From positions 496,001-560,000 of the forward strand of contig NZ_JAKZLC010000002.1 of assembly GCF_022808815.1 (NCBI RefSeq): a stretch of 64,000 nt of DNA. The letters run 5' to 3'. The notes below the pieces were generated by a model. It did no database searches and had not been told where the DNA came from. It worked only from the letters and a program-made list of their open reading frames with translations. Position numbers and translations under genes: made by a program. The stretch comes from Geothrix paludis. GTDB taxonomy: Bacteria > Acidobacteriota > Holophagae > Holophagales > Holophagaceae. Of this stretch, positions 55,357-61,626 are shown piece by piece. Positions within the stretch are counted from its first letter, which is position 1. Each line of letters opens with the position of its first letter.

Positions 55357-56475
55357 TCAGGATTCCTTCATCAGCATTTCCAACACTTCCAACACCCTCG
55401 CCGGAGAGATCCGGTGGGCGCTGGAGCCGTGGGTGGGAAAGCCGCCCGGAGCCGCCGGATCGCAGTCCACATCCGGCCCCCGCAGGGGCAGGGCCCGGGG
55501 CCCAATGGGGTTCACCCAGACCTCGGGGCTGGGCCCGAAGAGGGTGACCGTGGGCCTTCCCGTGGCGGCGGCCGTGTGGGCCAGGCCCGTGTCGATGGCC
55601 ACGTTGCCCTGGGCCGCGGCCTGGATGGCGCAGGCTTCGGGGAGGGTGGTCTTCCCGGCCAGGTTCAGGGCCCCGGGGACGGCGCCCGCCAGGGCCTCGC
55701 CCAGGGGCACCTCGTCGGGTCCGCCCAGCAGCACCGGACGGAAGCCCTGCCCCTGGAGCAGGCGCATCAGCTCCGGCCAGGTGTGATCCTCGGGGAACCA
55801 GCGCTTGCCGAAGCCGCGGGTGCCGAAGGCCAGGGTGACGTAGGGCTCCCCGCCCCAGCCCTCGGCCCGCAGCTTGTCCGGCCCCTTGTGCCCGCCCAGC
55901 AGGGCCGGGGTCAGGGGCAGCCAGAGGGCCCGATCGTCGCCCGTGAGGGCTTCGAGCAGAGGCTGGATGCGGGTGGCGATGTGGAGGGGCAGGTTCCGGT
56001 AGCGGATGCTGTGGTGGTACAGCAGGCGCAGGTGGTTGTCGGCGATGCCGGCCCGGAGGGGCACCCGGCTCAGCCAGGCGGCGAAGGGCAGGCGGGCGCT
56101 CTGGGAGAGGTTCAGGAAGGCCGCGGGCGGGCGCTTCCGCCAGCCCCGCACCAGGGCCCAGGGGTCGGGTTTGGCCGCCCCGCCGCCCTCGATGTGGGCC
56201 TCGGCGATGAAGGCGGGATCGGCCTCGGAGAGCAGGGCGGCTCCGATGTGGTGGCCCACTGCGATCCAGCGGAGCTGCACGCCCCGCTCTGCCGCCACGG
56301 CGTTCCAGTGGTGCTGGAGGGTGCCCAGGAAGGGCAGCGTCATCACCACGTCGCCCAGCTGGCGTGGGAAGCGGATCCACACCTCCGGGGCCGCGCCTCC
56401 GGCCAGGGCCCGGTCGAAGTGGGTCAGGGCCGGGTGGCGGCCGGCGCTCAGGTCGCCTCCGCGACCGGCGTTCAC
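55357..56475 (-). CDS. Glycosyltransferase family 9 (heptosyltransferase-like)
   Basis: A 372-residue GT9 enzyme. Segments IRFPRQLGDVVMTLPFL (start of the GT-B fold), VTLAFGTRGFGKRWFPEDHTW and IDTGLAHTAAATGRPTVTLFGPSPE (donor-binding) are characteristic of ADP-heptose:LPS heptosyltransferases. It likely adds heptose to the LPS core. Start is GTG at 56475, overlapping the arginine deiminase stop by 4 bases (GTGA). This links LPS genes with an arginine enzyme in one transcript. Confidence 0.9.
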   Translation of the reverse strand: MNAGRGGDLSAGRHPALTHFDRALAGGAAPEVWIRFPRQLGDVVMTLPFLGTLQHHWNAVAAERGVQLRWIAVGHHIGAALLSEADPAFIAEAHIEGGGAAKPDPWALVRGWRKRPPAAFLNLSQSARLPFAAWLSRVPLRAGIADNHLRLLYHHSIRYRNLPLHIATRIQPLLEALTGDDRALWLPLTPALLGGHKGPDKLRAEGWGGEPYVTLAFGTRGFGKRWFPEDHTWPELMRLLQGQGFRPVLLGGPDEVPLGEALAGAVPGALNLAGKTTLPEACAIQAAAQGNVAIDTGLAHTAAATGRPTVTLFGPSPEVWVNPIGPRALPLRGPDVDCDPAAPGGFPTHGSSAHRISPARVLEVLEMLMKES

Positions 56476-57782
56476 GCGCCCTCCCGGGAGAGGGGCATGG
56501 TCATGCAGCGCGGCCCGCCCCGGGCGCGGCTCAGCTCACTGGCCTCGATCTGCACCAGGTACTTCCCTCCGTCCAGCAGGTCCAGGGCGGGATCCGCCAG
56601 GACCTCCTTGGCGTTCAGCACCTTGTAGCCGGCCCGGTCGAGGGCCTCGGCGGTGGCCAGGTTCCGGCCGTAGCTGGTGATGACGCCCGGCGCCAGGCAA
56701 AAGGCATTGGCCCCGTCCGTCCACTGCTCCCGCTGCTGGAGGATGAAATCGTTCCCGCCGCAGAAGATGGGCCTCAGGTCGATGCCCACGCCCCTCAGCG
56801 CCTTCAGCAGGCTGGGGTGGGTGCTCATGCGCAGCTCGGGGTGCCGCAGGTCGATGCTGGTGACGTTCAGCAGCTCCCGGCTGCCCTCCACGAAATAGGG
56901 CGGGTAGAGCAGGCACTCGCCCTCGCTGGTGCGGGTGAAGATGGTGTCCAGGTGCATGGCGCTGCGCTTCTTGGGCATGAGCACCATGAGCAGGTGGTCG
57001 AAGCTGCTGTCGTCCTCGGCGCGATGGTCGCGGAGGCTCTCGGCCAGGAGCTGGATGGCGTCCGCCTGGGTGCGCTCAGAGCAGCCCACCACCAGCACCT
57101 TGCGGCTGAGCACGAGGATGTCGCCGCCCTCCAGGCTCACGGGGGCCTTGATCTCGCCGCGGATGAGGGGCGTCACCTGGTCGAACCACTTGTCGTGCTC
57201 CGTGTGGTGCCGGAGCCGCGGGTGGTGCCGGAAGACGTAGCTCAGGATCAGCGGCTCCCGCTCCCGGGCCCAGGTGGCCATGGAGTTCACGCTGTAGCCG
57301 TCGCCGATGACCGAGGCCGGGTCGCGCATGAACAGCAGGTTCGGGATGGGTCGCACCCGGTAGTCGAACTCCTCCTCCCAGTGCGTGTGGGCGGGCATGT
57401 CGTCCCAGGGCAGGCCGCCGATGACGCTGCGGGCCACGTCTGCCGGGATCATGTCCCGCAGGAGGTTGCAGGTATCGTCCGGCAGGCCCACCAGGCGCCG
57501 GAGGTCCTCGACGAAGGCCAGCTTCACCCCTTCGTCCTGGAGGGCCTCGATGAAGAGGTCCTGGATGTCGAGCACCTCGTCCGCCACACGCGCCAGCACC
57601 TGGCGGAACTGGGCATGCTCCTGCCGGGCGAGGTCGCCGTAGAGGATGTCGTCGAAGAGGAGCTTCTCCATCATCCCGGGCACCATCAGGTCCACTTCCG
57701 GGCCGGGGTTGTGGACCACCACCTGCCGGAGGCGGGCGGTCTCGGAGAACACGGAAAGCTGGATCGGCTGAATGGGCTGCAT
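56472..57782 (-). CDS. arcA: Arginine deiminase
   Basis: A 436-residue guanidino-group modifying enzyme converting arginine to citrulline and ammonia. Motifs: VVVHNPGPEVDLM near the start, NLLFMRDPASVIGDGY (about 151-166), SLEGGDILVL, and the C-terminal catalytic Cys426 in RGGPRCMTMP. Start 57782 was chosen by family N-terminus. The remaining pathway genes (arcB, arcC, arcD) are not adjacent, so this is a solitary arcA. It is first in a transcript with the heptosyltransferase gene. Confidence 0.93.
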   Translation of the reverse strand: MQPIQPIQLSVFSETARLRQVVVHNPGPEVDLMVPGMMEKLLFDDILYGDLARQEHAQFRQVLARVADEVLDIQDLFIEALQDEGVKLAFVEDLRRLVGLPDDTCNLLRDMIPADVARSVIGGLPWDDMPAHTHWEEEFDYRVRPIPNLLFMRDPASVIGDGYSVNSMATWAREREPLILSYVFRHHPRLRHHTEHDKWFDQVTPLIRGEIKAPVSLEGGDILVLSRKVLVVGCSERTQADAIQLLAESLRDHRAEDDSSFDHLLMVLMPKKRSAMHLDTIFTRTSEGECLLYPPYFVEGSRELLNVTSIDLRHPELRMSTHPSLLKALRGVGIDLRPIFCGGNDFILQQREQWTDGANAFCLAPGVITSYGRNLATAEALDRAGYKVLNAKEVLADPALDLLDGGKYLVQIEASELSRARGGPRCMTMPLSREGA

Positions 57783-57874
57783 GGGGGTCCTTGGGGGGGC
57801 CGGAACCCCGCAGCGTAGCATGGAAGCCTTGTGACTTCTGCATCTGCGTCCTTCAGTTGACCCACGGGTTTGGT

Positions 57875-57899
57875 ATACTTTACTGATTTAGTCGGATAT
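57875..57899 (+). promoter_or_regulatory. IscR type-1-like (Rrf2) operator upstream of the peroxiredoxin gene
   Basis: An imperfect palindrome with half-sites TTTACT and TTAGTC bounded by ATA at the left end and TAT at the right. This fits the known IscR type 1 pattern (ATA-N3-GACT-N5-AGTC-N3-TAT) closely, with the left GACT as TACT. It overlaps a TATACT (57874-57879) that may be the -10 box. The site suggests iron-sulfur or oxidative-stress control of the peroxiredoxin. Confidence 0.55.
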
Positions 57900-57917
57900 T
57901 TTCCTTGAACCCCGGGG

Positions 57918-57933
57918 AGGCTAGTCCTAGCCT
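57918..57933 (+). promoter_or_regulatory. Hairpin in the peroxiredoxin 5' leader
   Basis: AGGCTAG (57918-57924) and CTAGCCT (57927-57933) are perfect complements around a two-base gap. CCCGGGG also occurs on both sides of it (57911 and 57951). The leader is about 100 bases, so it may be structured, but no known riboswitch is recognised. Confidence 0.4.
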
Positions 57934-57979
57934 GATTATTCCCAACGAAACCCGGGGCAAGACCCCTTCTGGAGGCTTC

Positions 57980-58561
57980 ATGGCCGCGTTCGTCACCCAG
58001 CCCGCACCCGATTTCAAGGCCGATGCCCTGGTCAACGGCGAGTTCAAGCAGATCTCGCTGTCCGACTACAAGGGAAAGAAGGTCGTCCTCTTCTTCTACC
58101 CCCTCGACTTCACCTTTGTCTGCCCCACGGAGATCCTGGCCTTCGCCGACGCCCTCAAGGAGTTCGAGGCCCGCAACACCCAGGTCATCGGCGTGAGCGT
58201 GGACTCCAAGTTCAGCCACCACGCCTGGGTCAACACCCCCCGCAAGGAGGGCGGCATCCAGGGCGTGACCTTCCCCCTGGTGTCCGACCTGAACAAGACC
58301 ATCGCCCAGGACTACAACGTGCTGCTGCCCGCCGGCATCGCCCTGCGCGGCCTGTTCATCGTGAACAAGGAGGGTATCCTCAAGCACATCACCGTGAACC
58401 ACAACGACCTGGGCCGCAGCGTGGAGGAAGTCCTTCGTCTCCTCGACGCCATCGACTTCACCGAAGAGCACGGCGAAGTCTGCCCCGCCAACTGGCACAA
58501 GGGCGAAAAGGCCATGAAGCCTACCTTCGATGGGCTCAAGGCCTACGCTGCCACTAAGTAG
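57980..58561 (+). CDS. 2-Cys peroxiredoxin (AhpC/Prx1 type)
   Basis: A 193-residue thiol peroxidase reducing H2O2 and organic peroxides. The peroxidatic Cys48 lies in DFTFVCPTE and the resolving Cys168 in GEVCPANWHKGEK. The GGAGG ribosome site is 4 bases before the ATG at 57980. The frame is open to 57905, but the upstream part lacks a ribosome site. No ahpF is adjacent, so reduction is probably by thioredoxin or another donor. It is preceded by an IscR-like operator and followed by a degenerate repeat of its own 3' end. Confidence 0.96.
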   Translation: MAAFVTQPAPDFKADALVNGEFKQISLSDYKGKKVVLFFYPLDFTFVCPTEILAFADALKEFEARNTQVIGVSVDSKFSHHAWVNTPRKEGGIQGVTFPLVSDLNKTIAQDYNVLLPAGIALRGLFIVNKEGILKHITVNHNDLGRSVEEVLRLLDAIDFTEEHGEVCPANWHKGEKAMKPTFDGLKAYAATK

Positions 58562-58581
58562 ACAGGCAGAGCACGCACGAA

Positions 58582-58603
58582 GCGGGCGCCGAAAGGCGCC
58601 CGC
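58582..58603 (+). terminator. Hairpin after the peroxiredoxin gene
   Basis: GCGGGCGCC and GGCGCCCGC form a 9-bp perfect stem with a GAAA tetraloop, 21 bases after the stop. No T run follows, so it may stabilise the RNA rather than end it. Confidence 0.55.
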
Positions 58604-58731
58604 GGCGCGTACGCAGAGGCGGAATGGCCGAAGGCCATGACCATCCGACCGTAGCGAAGCGGAGGGAGGATAGGGCCGCATCGGCGCAGCCGATGGCGGG
58701 GGCGGAGCCCCGAGGACCGGAGGCCCGAGCC
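58604..58731 (+). other. Hairpin-rich spacer between the two copies of the peroxiredoxin 3' end
   Basis: No gene was found in this 128-base stretch. It has several small palindromes: ATGGCC-GAA-GGCCAT (58624-58638), ATCGGC-GCA-GCCGAT and GGGGC-GGA-GCCCC. Dense short stems give the look of a REP-like or structured-RNA element. Confidence 0.45.
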
Positions 58732-58797
58732 AAGCCGACCTTCGACGGGCTGAAGGCCTACGCTTCCGCCAAGTAGGACGGCAGAGAACGCACGAAG
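58732..58797 (+). pseudogene. Degenerate duplicate of the peroxiredoxin 3' end
   Basis: These 66 bases match 58517-58582 (last codons plus downstream 21 bases of the peroxiredoxin gene) with about ten differences (roughly 85% identical). The copy still encodes KPTFDGLKAYASAK followed by TAG, in place of KPTFDGLKAYAATK. No start or upstream peroxiredoxin sequence is present in this copy. It is therefore a remnant of a duplication or of a former second copy. Confidence 0.8.
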
Positions 58798-58824
58798 GGG
58801 GCGCCGCAAAGCGCCCCCTTCGTG
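58791..58824. terminator. Long 14-bp hairpin after the duplicated tail
   Basis: CACGAAGGGGGCGC and GCGCCCCCTTCGTG are perfect complements around CGCAAA. It can work in both directions: it is also a candidate for ending the convergent minus-strand operon that stops at 58884. It has no T run. Confidence 0.65.
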
Positions 58825-58883
58825 TACCCCGTGCCAGGATGGCCCCCGAAGTCTGGCCGCTGACCTGCACTTAGACCTGAGGT

Positions 58884-59069
58884 TCAAGGGTGAATCGGTC
58901 TGTGGCCCTCGGCTCCCTGGAACGGGGCGGGTCCCGCCGACAGATTCAACCGCGTGGCCGTTCCCTGGGGATCTTCCCGCCTGGCTTTCGCCCGCCGGGA
59001 GACGGCCTGCACGACAAAGTCCGTGCCGACGAAGGCGAGGATCAGGAACAGGACGAGCAGCATGGTCAT
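58884..59069 (-). CDS. Small single-helix membrane protein of the hyb-like operon
   Basis: A 61-residue protein with one N-terminal TM helix (MTMLLVLFLILAFVGTDFVVQAV) and a basic then polar tail. GGAGG lies 6 bases before the ATG at 59069, so it is very likely translated. It is last in the minus-strand run of four genes (HybA-like, HybB-like and two small proteins). Probably a small subunit or assembly factor of the membrane complex; no family recognised. Confidence 0.7.
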   Translation of the reverse strand: MTMLLVLFLILAFVGTDFVVQAVSRRAKARREDPQGTATRLNLSAGPAPFQGAEGHRPIHP

Positions 59070-59084
59070 GGCTGGCCTCCGGGT

Positions 59085-59243
59085 CTAGTGTTTGCGGTGT
59101 GATTCCCTGCGCTGAAGGACGAACTCACGGATCGCCTCGCCGCAGATCCAGGCGACCAGCACGAAGGCTGCGATTCCGAGCGCGCTGTTCGTGATGTTCA
59201 ACATGAGCGTTTCTGGGTTCTTCCAATTGGCCAAATCGAACAT
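59085..59243 (-). CDS. Small membrane protein of the hyb-like operon
   Basis: A 52-residue protein with one TM helix (NSALGIAAFVLVAWICG) and a basic C-terminus (REFVLQRRESHRKH). AGGAGG sits 6 bases before the ATG at 59243; the frame is open to 59282 without a ribosome site. Placed 39 bases after the HybB-like gene and 15 bases before the next small gene. No family recognised; context points to a small accessory subunit. Confidence 0.72.
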   Translation of the reverse strand: MFDLANWKNPETLMLNITNSALGIAAFVLVAWICGEAIREFVLQRRESHRKH

Positions 59244-59282
59244 GTAGACCTCCTGTAGGACATTCACTGAGGGGAACTCCAC

Positions 59283-60485
59283 TCACCGGGACTCCAGGTC
59301 CCCGCCTTCACGGGAGATGAAGATGGGTTCCGGCCGCCCGGTCACGACCTCCTTTCGAGGGCGTGGGCCGGCCACCATGGGCTCGAAGATCGGCAGGTGC
59401 TTGACGATGAGGGAGAAGGCACTGAACCCGACCGCCGTGATGCCGAGCGTGATGAACACCTCGATCAGGGACGGGAAGTAGGTCTGCGCGGGGTAGTGCT
59501 CCAGCCCGGTGATCGCGGTATTCATCCGGTTGAAGGCGAACCCGACCACCACCAGCAGGGTCGCGGCATACAGCCCCCGCCGCGAGGTCCGGACCCTTTC
59601 CATCAGCAGCATCGCGAACGGGATGACGAAGCCGATCAGCAGCTCCGCGTAGAACGCGAGGCTGTAATAGGTGAGGGCCGTCAGCTCGCGCAACGCCCCC
59701 CTGGTCAGAAGATCCTGGACCCGGACGACGACGTACACGGCCAGCGCGACGGCGATGATCTTGGCCAAGTTGGCGCGGAGCGGCGTGGGAAGGAGGTCGC
59801 GCCCTCCGCGGGCGAAGATCAGGGATTCGAGGATGACCATCGAGATCCCCGACGCGATGCAGGAGATGAAGAAGAGGACTGGCAGCAGCGGCGTGTACCA
59901 GAGCGCGTGCAAGCGGTTCGGGACGATCAGGTACAGCGAGCCGAACGAAGACTGGTGCAGGGTGGACAGCAGCACTCCGAAGATCATGAGCGGCAGCGAG
60001 ATGGCGTGAATCCACTTGATCGGCGAAACGATATTCAATTTTTCGAGGACGATCGGAGCGAACTCCAGGGAGAGGACCGTGGTGTACAACATGAGACACC
60101 AGCTGATCTCGCACATCACTGAGTGCGGATTCCACATGACCAGGGGATGCCAGAAATGGTCGGGGCGGCCGAGGTCGATGATGAGAACCAGCACCACCAG
60201 CAGGTACCCGATGAAGGCAGTCAGGATCGCGGGTCGCACGATGGGCTCGTACTCCTTGGCGTGGAACAGGTTGACGGCAGCCACGATGGTGAAGCCCGAG
60301 GCGGCGAGCCCGATCCCGAGGAAGTCGAAGCCGATCCAGAGCCCCCACGGGAACTCATCGCTCAGGTTCGTGGTGGCGCCGAGTCCGTAGTTGAACCGGG
60401 CGAAGGCCGCCATGGCCCCGGCCAGGATCAGGGTGGTGGCGATGGGGTGCCATCCGGTGATGCGTGGCAGACCTGGGATCTTCAT
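59283..60485 (-). CDS. NrfD/HybB-type integral membrane subunit
   Basis: A 400-residue protein with about ten TM helices, related to HybB and other NrfD-family quinone-interacting subunits. Seen in the sequence: LIIDLGRPDHFWHPLVMWNP (a typical loop of the family, with conserved Asp and His), SLEFAPIVLEKL and NRMNTAITGLEHYP near the C-terminus. It lacks hemes and would exchange electrons with the quinone pool together with the adjacent ferredoxin-like subunit. Its ATG overlaps the stop of that gene by 4 bases. No catalytic subunit is encoded next to it. GC content is lower than in flanking regions. Confidence 0.88.
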   Translation of the reverse strand: MKIPGLPRITGWHPIATTLILAGAMAAFARFNYGLGATTNLSDEFPWGLWIGFDFLGIGLAASGFTIVAAVNLFHAKEYEPIVRPAILTAFIGYLLVVLVLIIDLGRPDHFWHPLVMWNPHSVMCEISWCLMLYTTVLSLEFAPIVLEKLNIVSPIKWIHAISLPLMIFGVLLSTLHQSSFGSLYLIVPNRLHALWYTPLLPVLFFISCIASGISMVILESLIFARGGRDLLPTPLRANLAKIIAVALAVYVVVRVQDLLTRGALRELTALTYYSLAFYAELLIGFVIPFAMLLMERVRTSRRGLYAATLLVVVGFAFNRMNTAITGLEHYPAQTYFPSLIEVFITLGITAVGFSAFSLIVKHLPIFEPMVAGPRPRKEVVTGRPEPIFISREGGDLESR

Positions 60486-61255
60486 GGCTTATCCTCGGGC
60501 GGGCGGGTCGGGTCCTTCTTCTGGGAGGCCTCGAAGGCCTGGACTTTGGCGCGTCGGTTGGTGATCCACCAGACACCGCCGAGCAGGACCCCTCCCACGG
60601 AAAGCACATTGGGAACCTTGGAAAGGGCGCTCATGGTCAACATGGGCATGGGCGTCTTCCCCATCCGGGAATCGAAGCCCAGTTGCTCGAACGGAACCGG
60701 GCTTAGGTAGAACATGGATGTGCCGCCAACATCATCCTTCCCGTAGATCCTGTGAACGAACTTGGCCGGCTCGGCGTTGATCCGGCGGGCTGCCTCGACC
60801 AGCAGTTCCTCGCGATCCCCGAACTGGGTCGCCCCGGTGGGGCAGGCTTCGGCGCAGGCGGGCTGAAGCCCTTTGGCCAGCCTGGACGCGCAGAACTTGC
60901 ACTTCTGAATGCGAGGCTTGGTGCTGCTCCATTCGTATTTCGGGACGTGGAAGGGGCAAGCCTGCAGGCAATAACGGCAACCGATGCATTTCTCGGCATC
61001 GTAAGCCACGGGGCCGGCTTCCGTCTTGCTGAGAGCGCCCACGGGGCAGACGGACACGCACGTGGGGACGTCGCAGTGCTGGCACATGCGGCGGACATAC
61101 AAGTCGTTGTACTTGTCGAGAGCCGTGTAGGCGGTCAATGACAGGTACTTTTCTTCGCCGGGGGGAAGCCGGTTCTCTTCCTTGCAGGCGCTCTGACAGG
61201 CGTTGCACCCGACACACAGGGTCAGGTCAATTAGCATGGCTTTCTTCTGACTCAT
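60482..61255 (-). CDS. HybA-like 4Fe-4S ferredoxin subunit
   Basis: A 257-residue iron-sulfur protein with sixteen cysteines in four groups (CVGCNACQSAC, CQHCDVPTCVSVC, CIGCRYCLQAC, CKFC with CAEAC), enough for four [4Fe-4S] clusters. A C-terminal TM helix (VLSVGGVLLGGVWWI) follows. There is no Tat signal, unlike classical HybA, so the clusters may face the cytoplasm. First gene of the run and the likely electron path between an unknown catalytic partner and the HybB-like subunit. Confidence 0.9.
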   Translation of the reverse strand: MSQKKAMLIDLTLCVGCNACQSACKEENRLPPGEEKYLSLTAYTALDKYNDLYVRRMCQHCDVPTCVSVCPVGALSKTEAGPVAYDAEKCIGCRYCLQACPFHVPKYEWSSTKPRIQKCKFCASRLAKGLQPACAEACPTGATQFGDREELLVEAARRINAEPAKFVHRIYGKDDVGGTSMFYLSPVPFEQLGFDSRMGKTPMPMLTMSALSKVPNVLSVGGVLLGGVWWITNRRAKVQAFEASQKKDPTRPPEDKP

Positions 61256-61318
61256 GGTCTCAGCCCATCCATCAGGATGAAAAAAAATTTATTTCTTGAT
61301 TCCATAGGATATTGGCCA

Positions 61319-61364
61319 CATTCCCACTGCCTATAATCAAGTCCCATGCCAGAGCGTGGGAATG
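61319..61364 (-). promoter_or_regulatory. Inverted repeat flanking the hyb-like promoter
   Basis: CATTCCCAC (61319-61327) and GTGGGAATG (61356-61364) are perfect 9-base complements that exactly bracket the -24/-12-like element. This is the typical position of an operator that blocks or recruits at a promoter. Confidence 0.55.
61336..61351 (-). promoter_or_regulatory. Sigma-54-like -24/-12 element of the hyb-like operon
   Basis: On the minus strand: TGGCATGGGACTTGAT. It resembles the sigma-54 promoter TGGCAC-N5-TTGCA, but the normally invariant GC at -12 is GA. It is about 82 bases upstream of the HybA-like start, and a near-identical element precedes the gene at 63507. The neighbouring gene is a canonical sigma-54 activator. 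Confidence 0.5.
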
Positions 61365-61377
61365 ATCACACATTATT

Positions 61378-61412
61378 CATCTGTTTTAATGATTAATCTT
61401 AAATTACAGATG
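61378..61412 (-). promoter_or_regulatory. AT-rich upstream motif (candidate activator site) of the hyb-like promoter
   Basis: CATCTGT (61378-61384) and ACAGATG (61406-61412) are perfect complements. On the minus strand the motif reads CATCTGTAA, one base, then TTAAGATTAAT. A close relative (CATCTATAA, three bases, TTAAGATTAAT) lies upstream of the coiled-coil gene at 63371. It is probably a binding site of the neighbouring activator. Confidence 0.5.
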
Positions 61413-61626
61413 CCATCCAACTCAGACCCAGGCCGTGCCCCACCCGCCACGCCAGGACGCGGAACCGTCAAATGCGACGGATGCAGGCTTGGATTGGGAC
61501 TTGATGGGCCCTTAAACAGTTCGTAAAGACTCGATGTGGAATTTCGGGATTCGCGGGTTTGCGAAGGGAAAAGTCCTACATTGATTAATGACCGGTTGGT
61601 ATTTAACAAATTGTCGGGGGGCTGTA
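61413..61626 (+). other. Remaining intergenic leader of the sigma-54 activator gene
   Basis: Together with the sites above this makes a 371-base gap between the divergent HybA-like and activator genes. I see no ORF with a ribosome site and no stable RNA. An in-frame ATG at 61588 (without a good ribosome site) is an alternative start of the activator. A GC-rich middle (61430-61500) is set between AT-rich ends. Confidence 0.5.

Noticed and set aside
57857-57879. Classical sigma-70 promoter TTGACC plus TATACT before the peroxiredoxin gene
   Set aside because: Spacing between the boxes is only 11 bases, too short for a normal sigma-70 promoter; TATACT may still be a -10 box with another -35.
58604-58731. 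Possible tRNA or known small RNA in the palindrome-rich spacer
   Set aside because: No cloverleaf, no T-loop consensus and no CCA; only short unrelated stems.
61420-61460. GGGGCACGG on the minus strand as a second sigma-54 promoter
   Set aside because: No matching -12 element at the required distance.
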